In this document: positions 7,600-13,699 of the stretch, piece by piece | Position numbering within the stretch: position 1 is the first letter of the stretch | Layout of the letters: every line of letters begins with the position of its first letter | Assembly: GCA_002689405.1 (NCBI GenBank) | Contig: NZFZ01000049.1 | Coordinates: forward strand, 44,905 to 58,605 | Length of the DNA: 13,701 bases | Source of the DNA: Gammaproteobacteria bacterium | GTDB lineage: Bacteria; Pseudomonadota; Gammaproteobacteria; Magnimaribacterales; AG-339-G14 | Direction: 5' to 3' | The notes under the pieces: model-generated | Databases searched by the model: none | What the model was told of the DNA's origin: nothing | The model's input: the letters and a program-made list of their open reading frames with translations, nothing else | Position numbers and translations under genes: made by a program

Positions 7600-8502
7600 A
7601 TGGGAGTTCTTAATAATAAAGTAGCAATAATTACAGGTGCCGGAAGAGGTATTGGTATGGAAACAGCACTATTGTTTGCTAAAGAAGGTGCCAAGGTTGT
7701 AGTAAATGATTTAGGTGCTAATCCTGATGGCTCTGGTCATGAAAAAATAGCTGATGAAGTTGTAGCTGAAATTAAAGCTCTAGGTGGAGATGCAGTTGCA
7801 AATTATGATTCTGTAGATTCGTACGAGGGTGGAATGAATATTTTCAACACAGCAATGGATGCTTTTGGTGCAGTAGATATTATTATCAATAACGCTGGTA
7901 TTTTAAGAGATAAAACTTTATTCAACATGGAAGAGTCTGATTGGGATGCAATCATGGCCGTTCACTTGAAAGGACACTTCAACTGCACTCAACCATTTGT
8001 TAGATACATAAGAGAAACTAATAGATTGAATTGTAGAATCATTAACATGTCTTCAGTTTCTGGTCTTATTGGAAACTTTGGCCAAACAAACTATGGAGCA
8101 GCCAAAGCAGGTATTGCTGGCTTTAGTCGATCGTTATCTATGGAAATGGCTAAATACAAATGTACAGTTAATACAATTTCACCAGGAGCCGCGACAAGAC
8201 TAACAATTGATTTAATGAAAGCGGCAGGAAGAGATGTTGATCCTGATGATTGGAGTCAAGGACCGCAACAAATTGCTCCTATCATTGCCTGGATATGTTC
8301 TGAAGAGGCAAATGAAATCACTAATCAGATATTTCATGTATCTTCAGGAACAGTTGGAATTATGCAACAACCAGCGGTAATAAGATCATTTAAAAGTGAT
8401 GAGATATGGTCAATGGATCAGTTAAATCAAGTAATGCCAGAGCTAGTTGAGGCTAAAAAAACTCACGACAAGGAAGTTGAGGAGAAAGGAAAACCTTCTT
8501 AA
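7600..8502 (+). CDS. Short-chain dehydrogenase/reductase, MFE-2 hydroxyacyl-CoA dehydrogenase-like
   Basis: A 300-residue cytoplasmic NAD(P)-dependent SDR. The cofactor loop TGAGRGIG is at 12-19, NNAG at 97-100, and the catalytic Ser-Tyr-Lys are S152 (MSSVSG), Y165 and K169 (NYGAAKAG), with the Ser-Tyr spacing of 13 seen in FabG. VVVNDLGANPDGSG (33-46) and AVHLKGHF (120-127) resemble the (3R)-hydroxyacyl-CoA dehydrogenase part of peroxisomal MFE-2 and its bacterial relatives. In that group the usual catalytic-tetrad Asn position is His, here H122. About 50 residues extend beyond the normal SDR core, also like that group. Likely role: 3-hydroxyacyl-CoA or 3-oxoacyl interconversion; the exact substrate is unknown. 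A ribosome site AGGGTG precedes the ATG. The stop overlaps the stop of the convergent HD gene. Confidence 0.9.
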   Translation: MGVLNNKVAIITGAGRGIGMETALLFAKEGAKVVVNDLGANPDGSGHEKIADEVVAEIKALGGDAVANYDSVDSYEGGMNIFNTAMDAFGAVDIIINNAGILRDKTLFNMEESDWDAIMAVHLKGHFNCTQPFVRYIRETNRLNCRIINMSSVSGLIGNFGQTNYGAAKAGIAGFSRSLSMEMAKYKCTVNTISPGAATRLTIDLMKAAGRDVDPDDWSQGPQQIAPIIAWICSEEANEITNQIFHVSSGTVGIMQQPAVIRSFKSDEIWSMDQLNQVMPELVEAKKTHDKEVEEKGKPS

Positions 8503-9071
8503 CTAGCTTCAGCTTTATAAATTGATTTTTTAGTCTGAGATAAGACGTTTTTAAGCATCGGCATAAAAGTTTCAATAGGAAGACTCTTATACTCAGGATC
8601 AAATGAATTTTGATCATATTTAGCGCAAAACTCTACGCAATCTTTCCAGTGTTCACTGTCTTTAAATTTATCACGCATATGTCTATCAAGGCCAAGAAAA
8701 TGAAAAAAGTAGTAGCCTTGGAAAATTCCATGGTGCTTCAAAATCCAATAGTTCTTTTCTGAAATATAAGGCTCCAATAAAGTAGCTGCAAAATCAGCAT
8801 GGTTCGCAGGGGCCAAAATATCGCCAATGTCATGCAAAAGAGCACATACAACGTATTCTTCATCTCTACCATCTCGATAAGCTCTAGAGGCTGTTTGCAA
8901 ACAATGTTCATATCTATCTACTGCGAAACCTCCAAAATCATCTTTTAACATATTAAGGTGTTCGATTATTCTTTCTGGCAGGTGCTCTGAATGAACCATC
9001 GCTGCTTCTACTATAGGCACATAGTCTTCTTGAGTGCCTTGAGTCATTTTGGTAAATGTTGCTTTCTTCAT
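8499..9071 (-). CDS. HD-domain protein, PhnZ/MIOX-like diiron oxygenase type
   Basis: A 190-residue cytoplasmic HD-superfamily protein. Likely metal ligands are H56 (EHCLQTA), H80-D81 (ALLHDIGD), H91 (NHADFAA), H113 or H114 (LKHHGIFQGYYFFH) and D153 (KYDQNSFDP). This order H...HD...H...H...D and the length fit the small HD-fold oxygenases such as PhnZ and TmpB, which use a mixed-valent diiron centre to oxidise phosphonates. Relatives are often labelled phosphonate-associated HDIG proteins. No phosphonate gene is nearby, so the substrate is open and a phosphohydrolase role cannot be excluded. The motif reads HDIGD where many HD proteins have HDIGH. It is convergent with the SDR gene and divergent from the bacterioferritin-like gene, with a Fur-like site between. 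Confidence 0.8.
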   Translation of the reverse strand: MKKATFTKMTQGTQEDYVPIVEAAMVHSEHLPERIIEHLNMLKDDFGGFAVDRYEHCLQTASRAYRDGRDEEYVVCALLHDIGDILAPANHADFAATLLEPYISEKNYWILKHHGIFQGYYFFHFLGLDRHMRDKFKDSEHWKDCVEFCAKYDQNSFDPEYKSLPIETFMPMLKNVLSQTKKSIYKAEAS

Positions 9072-9115
9072 AATTCTATTTTCTCTAAATTTTATGCTTC
9101 ATTCAAATCTTTTTA

Positions 9116-9130
9116 TGCAAATAATTCTCA
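9116..9130. promoter_or_regulatory. Candidate Fur box
   Basis: TGCAAATAATTCTCA matches the 7-1-7 Fur inverted repeat (TGATAAT-N-ATTATCA) at 11 of 14 fixed positions. The adjoining bases extend the likeness towards the 19-base form. It lies 70 bases before the ferritin-like start and 44 bases before the HD gene start, so a bound regulator could act on either or both. AT-rich DNA raises the chance of accidental matches. Confidence 0.45.
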
Positions 9131-9187
9131 TTGTTATCTTATTTCTCATCAAGAGGTAAAGCTGATTATGCTGATAAAATATAAAAT

Positions 9188-9194
9188 AAAGGAG
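9188..9194 (+). promoter_or_regulatory. Shine-Dalgarno AAAGGAG for the ferritin-like gene
   Basis: AAAGGAG sits six bases before ATG 9201. It fixes this start over in-frame upstream ATGs, which would run into the divergent HD gene and its promoter region. Confidence 0.75.
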
Positions 9195-9200
9195 TTCAAA

Positions 9201-9638
9201 ATGCAAAATGAATTAGATCTAAATCAAGTTTGTACAACTTTAAATGAAATTATGGAGTATGAATTAGCAGGTGTAGTTAGATACACTCACTCTGCATTGA
9301 TGGTTGTTGGACCTCACAGAATACCCATCGTAAGTTTTCTACAAGAGCAGGCCAATGAGTCACTTCAACATGCTCAACAAGCTGGAGAGCTTCTTACTGG
9401 CCTAGACGGACATCCCAGTCAAAAAATAGCTAAAATCGTCGAAACCAATAATCATTCTATAAAAGATATTTTGAAAGAAAGTTTAGAACATGAACTTCAT
9501 GCTTTAAGTTTATACAAAAAACTTCTCACAATGGTCGAGGGAGCGTCTATATATTTAGAGGAATACACTAGAGATTTAATTGGTCAAGAAGAGCAACATC
9601 AGCTTGAGTTAAGAAAAATGTTGAAAGACTTTAGCTAG
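9201..9638 (+). CDS. Bacterioferritin-like (ferritin-superfamily) protein
   Basis: A 145-residue, four-helix-bundle protein of the ferritin superfamily, expected to bind a diiron site and to oxidise or store iron. Aligned by eye to E. coli Bfr, the ligands are E21 (for E18), H57 (H54), E98 (E94), E130 (E127) and H133 (H130). The bridging E51 position is Ser (S54), with a Glu one residue earlier (E53). The haem-binding Met52 position is Leu55, so haem binding in the Bfr manner is unlikely. Recognisable runs are ESLQHAQQAGELLTGLDGHP (53-72), LEHELHAL and IGQEEQH. The start is set by the AAAGGAG site. A Fur-like site upstream supports iron regulation. The stop is only 4 bases from the stop of the convergent GST-like gene. 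Confidence 0.85.
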   Translation: MQNELDLNQVCTTLNEIMEYELAGVVRYTHSALMVVGPHRIPIVSFLQEQANESLQHAQQAGELLTGLDGHPSQKIAKIVETNNHSIKDILKESLEHELHALSLYKKLLTMVEGASIYLEEYTRDLIGQEEQHQLELRKMLKDFS

Positions 9639-9642
9639 AATC

Positions 9643-10428
9643 CTAAAGTTTTCTTTTATACCAATCCAAATAAGATCCAATAACTGAAGAAAACTCTTCT
9701 GCTTCAGAAAGTTTCATTAAGTGATCAAATGTTTTTGGATAATCTGAGTCAAAGTTTTCTGAAACAAGATTAAAGCCCTTCTCCTTTAAAGCATCTAGAT
9801 AATGACCCTCTCTCAAAAATTGAGAAAAATCACAAAAAAATGAGATATCTACAATCGTTAGATGATCAAAACCTATAAATTTAGAATTTTTTAAAGACTC
9901 TTCAATACCATTCAGGAAAAATTCATAAGCTGATTTCATCCTTTGATACAAAGCTTCGTTCATATCTTTAAGGCCAAATAAGTATTCTTGATGTTCTCGA
10001 GAAAAAACGAGACCTGAGTCTAAGAAACTGTCTACTCTTGACGCTTCAAAATCATCTTTTCCATACAAATTATTAATATTATCTTGTCTGGCAATCGCCC
10101 TTAAAATACTGTTAGATTCGAATATTCCTATTTTTCCATCAGGGCTAAATGCAGCTGGAACTGTCCCAAAAGGGATTAATTTTATAAAGTCATCAGTTTT
10201 ATATAGAGCTGAACTAAAGCCCCGTTTACCAGTTCTTTCAAATTGTTTTAATTCTTCTTTATCAGAATCTGATAATTTTTTTGGCTCAAAATCCCAAAGC
10301 CAATTAGGAATCTCAGCAGGTTTGTCGCCAATGACTTCAACGGGAATATCAGCAATCTTTGCAGCTATCTCAGCTTTCCAAACTCTTGGGTTTGGCAGAT
10401 AAGAAAAGATTTTGAGTCCCTTTTCCAT
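9643..10428 (-). CDS. Glutathione S-transferase-like protein
   Basis: A 261-residue cytoplasmic protein with a thioredoxin-like N-terminal domain and a helical C-terminal domain. The N-domain begins with strand KIFSYLPNPRVWKAEIAAKIA (6-26). An insertion of about 40 residues follows, then PFGTVPAAFSPDG (86-98), with the cis-Pro P91 typical of GSTs. ESNSILRAIAR (104-114) supplies the Glu-Ser pair that binds the gamma-glutamyl part of glutathione. From about 130 the sequence is helical, including LTIVDISFFCDF, where the Asp matches the GST N-capping motif. It is the last gene of a minus-strand trio, 9 bases after the MAPEG gene. Pairing a soluble GST with a MAPEG protein suggests glutathione-dependent detoxification. 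The substrate is unknown. Confidence 0.83.
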   Translation of the reverse strand: MEKGLKIFSYLPNPRVWKAEIAAKIADIPVEVIGDKPAEIPNWLWDFEPKKLSDSDKEELKQFERTGKRGFSSALYKTDDFIKLIPFGTVPAAFSPDGKIGIFESNSILRAIARQDNINNLYGKDDFEASRVDSFLDSGLVFSREHQEYLFGLKDMNEALYQRMKSAYEFFLNGIEESLKNSKFIGFDHLTIVDISFFCDFSQFLREGHYLDALKEKGFNLVSENFDSDYPKTFDHLMKLSEAEEFSSVIGSYLDWYKRKL

Positions 10429-10437
10429 AGACTCTAA

Positions 10438-10866
10438 TTAGATAAGTAAAATGAATCTTATCCACATCCAAATCAATATTAATAAACTTGGTAACCAGAA
10501 TAAAGCTCTTAAAGGGGTATCTCCAATAAAGCCATTTATAAAAACATGATAAACAGAATGAGAAACTCTTAAGCCAACAAACCAATATGCGAGAAGAATA
10601 AAATACGAGTCTACCTTTCCGGTTACATATAAAACTATACAAATAGCATAAAACAAAATAGGAAACTCAAATAAGTTAGTTAAGTTTCTGTCAGCTTGTT
10701 TTATTATCTCCGTTGCAGATGATGGAGGAGAAAACTTCATCATTTCAATTCCAGTGTGTTTTTTATCTATTAACACGTTCTTGAATCTGACAATCGTACC
10801 AATTAAAGACACCGAGAAAGTTAATAAGACCATATAAAAAACAGGTATAAATATTTCAACATTCAT
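10438..10866 (-). CDS. MAPEG family membrane protein
   Basis: A 142-residue inner-membrane protein with four hydrophobic helices (about 6-27, 65-82, 86-108 and 120-141). MAPEG proteins include microsomal glutathione transferases; many bacterial members are uncharacterised. The family motifs are present: ADRNLTNLFEFPILFYA (58-74), with the N..E pair N64/E67, and GLRVSHSVYH (98-107). A strong ribosome site GGGAG stands six bases before the ATG. It follows the psiE-like gene by 19 bases and precedes the GST-like gene by 9, so the three probably form one transcript. The pairing with a GST supports a glutathione-linked role but does not prove it. Confidence 0.88.
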   Translation of the reverse strand: MNVEIFIPVFYMVLLTFSVSLIGTIVRFKNVLIDKKHTGIEMMKFSPPSSATEIIKQADRNLTNLFEFPILFYAICIVLYVTGKVDSYFILLAYWFVGLRVSHSVYHVFINGFIGDTPLRALFWLPSLLILIWMWIRFILLI

Positions 10867-10872
10867 TTATTT

Positions 10873-10877
10873 CTCCC
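10873..10877 (-). promoter_or_regulatory. Shine-Dalgarno GGGAG for the MAPEG gene
   Basis: On the minus strand GGGAG is followed by six bases and the ATG at 10866. It is one of the strongest ribosome sites in a window where many starts have none. Confidence 0.65.
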
Positions 10878-10885
10878 AAAAAAAT

Positions 10886-11314
10886 CTATTCTTTATCTTG
10901 TTCCCGAGCTCTTAATTTTTCAAGACTCAATTTATCTTTTAAACTCATTAGATATGCTGCACCTGCAAGAATAATTACTGCTGAAGCTTCAGCAATAATC
11001 ATCAAAGCATCCATTTCTTTATTTTGCATAACTATCAAACGACACAAGGCAGTAATTGCAATTATGATAGGTAAAGTTACTGGTATTCTAGAAGTCGAGT
11101 AAAAAGCTCCTACCATACCAAGTATTTCTGCATAGATGAATAACATAAATAAGTCAGGCAAAGTAATTTGTCTTGCTAGGACCATTTCATAGCAATACAG
11201 AGCTGCAGCAATACAAGTTGATATGCCAATAATAGCTAACAAAACTTTTTCACTAGCTATAGTTGTCCAATGCAGTCCCCTATTCAATGATTTATCATTA
11301 AGTTTTTCAAACAT
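10886..11314 (-). CDS. PsiE-like (phosphate-starvation-inducible E family) membrane protein
   Basis: A 142-residue inner-membrane protein with four hydrophobic segments (about 23-45, 53-73, 79-97 and 103-124) and a charged C-terminal tail. The patterns LFMLFIYAEILGMV (55-68), IPVTLPIIIAITALCRLIV (77-95) and a final helix match the PsiE family. Its E. coli member is induced by phosphate starvation and repressed by cAMP-CRP. No biochemical function is known for it. It is the first gene of the psiE-like/MAPEG/GST trio and is divergent from the photolyase-like gene across 106 bases. ATG at 11314 has no clear SD, and no Pho box was recognised upstream. Confidence 0.8.
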   Translation of the reverse strand: MFEKLNDKSLNRGLHWTTIASEKVLLAIIGISTCIAAALYCYEMVLARQITLPDLFMLFIYAEILGMVGAFYSTSRIPVTLPIIIAITALCRLIVMQNKEMDALMIIAEASAVIILAGAAYLMSLKDKLSLEKLRAREQDKE

Positions 11315-11420
11315 AAATTAAGTTTATCTAGTTCTTAACTTCTAGCAAATAAAAATTATATTGAATTATTATTTTCATAAATTTATCAAGAGTTAAATCT
11401 ACAGGATTTAAAATATCAAC
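11315..11420. promoter_or_regulatory. Divergent spacer between psiE-like and photolyase-like genes
   Basis: This AT-rich 106-base spacer must carry promoters for both directions. TTGAAT at 11361-11366 is a possible plus-strand -35, but the bases 17 downstream (TATCAA) are a poor -10. AGGA at 11403-11406 lies 14 bases before the photolyase-like ATG, too far for a normal ribosome site. I saw no clear operator or Pho box. Confidence 0.3.
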
Positions 11421-12548
11421 ATGTATGAAAAAGCTAATCAAGAAAAATTAGATTTTATCCAAAATGGTTTAAAAGATTATTCTTCGCAAAGAAATTATGA
11501 TTTTGGTCCGAAATCTAGAGAAAACATATCAAATTTATCAAAGTATATTTCTCATAGAATAATTAATGAATACGATCTCATTAGAGAAATTCTTTCTGAA
11601 TACAATCTTCAGAAAGTAGATAAATTCATACAGGAAGTCTTTTGGCGCGTTTACTGGAAAGGTTGGCTAGAACACAGACCTGAAGTTTGGAGAGATTTTA
11701 TAAATTCTACTCCAAGTTATAGTGATGAAGATTACAAGAAAGCAATAAATGGTGAGACTGGAATCGAGTGTTTTGATGATTGGGTGAATGAATTAAAAAC
11801 AGAGAACTACCTTCACAATCACAGCAGAATGTGGTTTGCGAGTATTTGGATATTTACTCTTAATCTTCCTTGGGAGCTTGGCGCTAGATTTTTTATGAAA
11901 TATTTATTTGATGGAGATGCTGCCTCAAATACTTTGAGTTGGAGATGGGTTGCAGGCATTCAAACACAAGGTAAAAATTACATTGCAAGAGAATCCAACA
12001 TAAGAAAATTTACCAATCAGAGGTATATGAATACTACTCTTAATGAAAATGCCTCACCCTTAGAAAATCATAAATTCTACTCCGTAAATGAAGTCAGACA
12101 ATTACACACCAAACAAAAATACAAAAATATTGTTTTATTCGAATCAGATCTAAATGTAAATCTAAGACAATCTTTTTTTGAAAATTACGAAAATGTTTTT
12201 TTGCTATTACTTGAAAATACAAACAGAAATATAAAATTAGATGACTCAGTCCTAAATTTTAAGAGGGCCTTACAAGAAGCGTTTACGAACGAAATAACTA
12301 ACTCTAAAATTATTAGTGAAGACGACATTAAAAATATAAATGAAGGTTTTGATGTGTTGTACCCTGCCGTTGGAGAAAATATGGATTTTTTGAATAAAGA
12401 AATGAAAGATATTAATGAATTGCATCTTATAGGTATAAAAGAAGATATTTTTTGTTGGAAATTCTCAAAAAAAGGTTTTTTTAATTTCAAGAAAAACATT
12501 CCCGAAGTTATAAATTTTTTACTTCACGAAGATGATTTTTTTAATTAA
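11421..12548 (+). CDS. Photolyase/cryptochrome FAD-binding-domain protein lacking the N-terminal antenna domain
   Basis: A 375-residue protein. Residues 30-205 match the helical FAD-binding half of photolyases: SRENISNLSKYISHRIINEY (32-51), QEVFWRVYWKGWLE (71-84), NHSRMWFAS (133-141), and FDGDAASNTLSWRWVAG (163-179). N170 and W174 keep the spacing of E. coli N378, beside flavin N5, and W382, the first Trp of the electron-transfer chain. The usual N-terminal alpha/beta antenna domain (about 130-200 residues) is absent: the FAD half begins at the N-terminus. Instead about 150 residues follow it, with hydrophobic strands NIVLFESDL (236-244) and NVFLLLLEN (258-266) and a Cys-Trp-Lys-Phe...Gly-Phe-Phe stretch near the end. 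Light-driven DNA repair or photosensing is possible, but activity is unproven. There is no close SD. The esterase gene follows after 40 bases. Confidence 0.85.
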   Translation: MYEKANQEKLDFIQNGLKDYSSQRNYDFGPKSRENISNLSKYISHRIINEYDLIREILSEYNLQKVDKFIQEVFWRVYWKGWLEHRPEVWRDFINSTPSYSDEDYKKAINGETGIECFDDWVNELKTENYLHNHSRMWFASIWIFTLNLPWELGARFFMKYLFDGDAASNTLSWRWVAGIQTQGKNYIARESNIRKFTNQRYMNTTLNENASPLENHKFYSVNEVRQLHTKQKYKNIVLFESDLNVNLRQSFFENYENVFLLLLENTNRNIKLDDSVLNFKRALQEAFTNEITNSKIISEDDIKNINEGFDVLYPAVGENMDFLNKEMKDINELHLIGIKEDIFCWKFSKKGFFNFKKNIPEVINFLLHEDDFFN

Positions 12549-12573
12549 AAAATTAATTTATCTTATTATTCTT

Positions 12574-12588
12574 TGATACTATTTTTTT
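12574..12588 (+). promoter_or_regulatory. Possible extended -10 promoter giving a leaderless esterase mRNA
   Basis: TGATACTAT at 12574-12582 fits an extended -10 (TGn plus TACTAT, 4 of 6 hexamer bases). A transcription start 7 bases after it would fall on the A of the esterase ATG at 12589. No ribosome site precedes that ATG, only a run of T. Confidence 0.35.
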
Positions 12589-13578
12589 ATGTATACAAAA
12601 AAATACTCCCAGGATATTAATATCAATAACCCTGAAAAATACCATCTAACTGAAAATGTAGTTTGGTCCTCTCCTCGAGGCTTCGACTTAACTCTGGATA
12701 TATATTCACCAAAAAATATTCCTGAGAATTGTCCTGTCGTGGTGATGTTTCATGGCGGAGGTTTTCTCATCAGAAGAAAAGAAATTTTGAATAACATGTC
12801 TCAATACATTGCAACAAATCACGATTACGTTGTCTGCAATGTAAATTACCGATTGCTCAAAGATCAAGGCAATACAGTTATGTTTTACGATTTAATTGGT
12901 GACGCTTTTGGATCTATTTTATGGATCAAAGAAAATATTCATAAATTTAATGGAGACAAAAATAGAATAGGAATTACTGGAGACAGCGCGGGAGCCTACA
13001 TCTGTGCGATGATCCTAAATCTTGGAAATAAAATAGGCAATAGAGAAGATTTTGCAAAAGATTATGCTTTTGAACCAACCTATTTGCCCAAAAATATGTC
13101 TTTAGATGAAATCACTAAAGAGAATCTCTTGGATGTAAATGCAGCTGTATTGAGTTATGGAGGTTACGATTTTTATAAATATGCCCTCCAAAATGCCGAA
13201 ACTTATAAAAATATTTTTTGGTGGCTCGCCTTAGCTAAACCACGAGGTGTGTTAGGAGAAGAATTTAATCCAATTGATCATCCCGAAATATATAAAGCTA
13301 TTTCTCCTATCTATAATATCCCAGATGCATCAGAACGAAAGTTGGCACCGCAATTATTGACTGCAGCAACTAGAGATAAGATTACGCCTGTTCATATGAT
13401 TGAAGAATATGGAAAAGCTTTGGAAGAAAAGGATCAAGAATTCGAATTCTGGGAGCATTTGGGTAGGAATCATGCTTATTTAGATTCAGGAAGAACATTG
13501 ATTGCTGGAAATGATTTCGTTAGAGATGGAATTCCCGCGTTAAAAGTTATGATGGATTTTTTTGATAAACGTCTATAA
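12589..13578 (+). CDS. Alpha/beta hydrolase, hormone-sensitive-lipase-type esterase
   Basis: A 329-residue alpha/beta-hydrolase of the HSL/carboxylesterase type. It has the oxyanion motif HGGG (55-58), NVNYRL (84-89), the nucleophile elbow GDSAG (131-135, S133), and the acid-base pair D263 (TRDKITP) and H295 (NHAYLDS). Hydrolysis of short-chain esters or lactones is typical of the family; the substrate here is unknown. There is no signal peptide or membrane segment, so it is probably cytoplasmic. An insertion of about 80 residues between the elbow and the acid (about 150-235) may form a lid. ATG at 12589 has no SD. It may be cotranscribed with the photolyase-like gene or use its own leaderless promoter. 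A strong terminator lies about 70 bases after its stop. Confidence 0.9.
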   Translation: MYTKKYSQDININNPEKYHLTENVVWSSPRGFDLTLDIYSPKNIPENCPVVVMFHGGGFLIRRKEILNNMSQYIATNHDYVVCNVNYRLLKDQGNTVMFYDLIGDAFGSILWIKENIHKFNGDKNRIGITGDSAGAYICAMILNLGNKIGNREDFAKDYAFEPTYLPKNMSLDEITKENLLDVNAAVLSYGGYDFYKYALQNAETYKNIFWWLALAKPRGVLGEEFNPIDHPEIYKAISPIYNIPDASERKLAPQLLTAATRDKITPVHMIEEYGKALEEKDQEFEFWEHLGRNHAYLDSGRTLIAGNDFVRDGIPALKVMMDFFDKRL

Positions 13579-13647
13579 AAGATTTAATTCTATTTTAAAG
13601 TTGGTGGAAATAAACCTTATGAGTGGAAAAAACTGAACTAATCTTTT

Positions 13648-13699
13648 GAAGGGGACGTCTTTTCTCTCCCAAAATATAGACGTTCCCTTCTTTTTTATT
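13648..13699 (+). terminator. Strong rho-independent terminator after the esterase gene
   Basis: The arms at 13648-13660 and 13678-13690 form a 13-pair stem (12 Watson-Crick, one G-U) around a 17-base loop, followed at once by TTTTTT-A-TTT. The stem is much richer in GC than its surroundings. No A-run precedes the 5' arm, so it should act on plus-strand transcription only. It probably ends the photolyase-like/esterase transcript, but an attenuator for a gene beyond the window cannot be excluded. Confidence 0.85.

Larger units (their letters stand above)
9072..9200. promoter_or_regulatory. Divergent regulatory region between HD-domain and ferritin-like genes
   Basis: This 129-base AT-rich spacer must hold promoters for both genes. 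Besides the Fur-like site it contains TTTTATGC twice (9090-9097 and 9111-9118, 21 bases apart) and TTCTCAT twice (9125-9131 and 9143-9149, 18 bases apart). TTGTTA at 9131-9136 could be a plus-strand -35, but no good -10 lies at the right distance. Confidence 0.4.

Noticed and set aside
8991..9200. Upstream extension of the ferritin-like frame
   Set aside because: It would overlap the HD gene and the promoter region, is unlike any ferritin N-terminus, and the AAAGGAG site fixes the start at 9201.
10370..10642. Open frame of 90 codons across the GST-like/MAPEG junction
   Set aside because: It overlaps two well-supported genes on the same strand in another frame and has no recognisable motif.
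12185..12499. Open frame of 104 codons on the minus strand inside the photolyase-like gene
   Set aside because: Its Phe/Lys/Ser-rich content comes from reversed AT-rich coding sequence; no start signal or family match.
12541..12560. Hairpin after the photolyase-like gene as a terminator
   Set aside because: The possible stem is six A/T pairs with no GC and no T-run, too weak to terminate.
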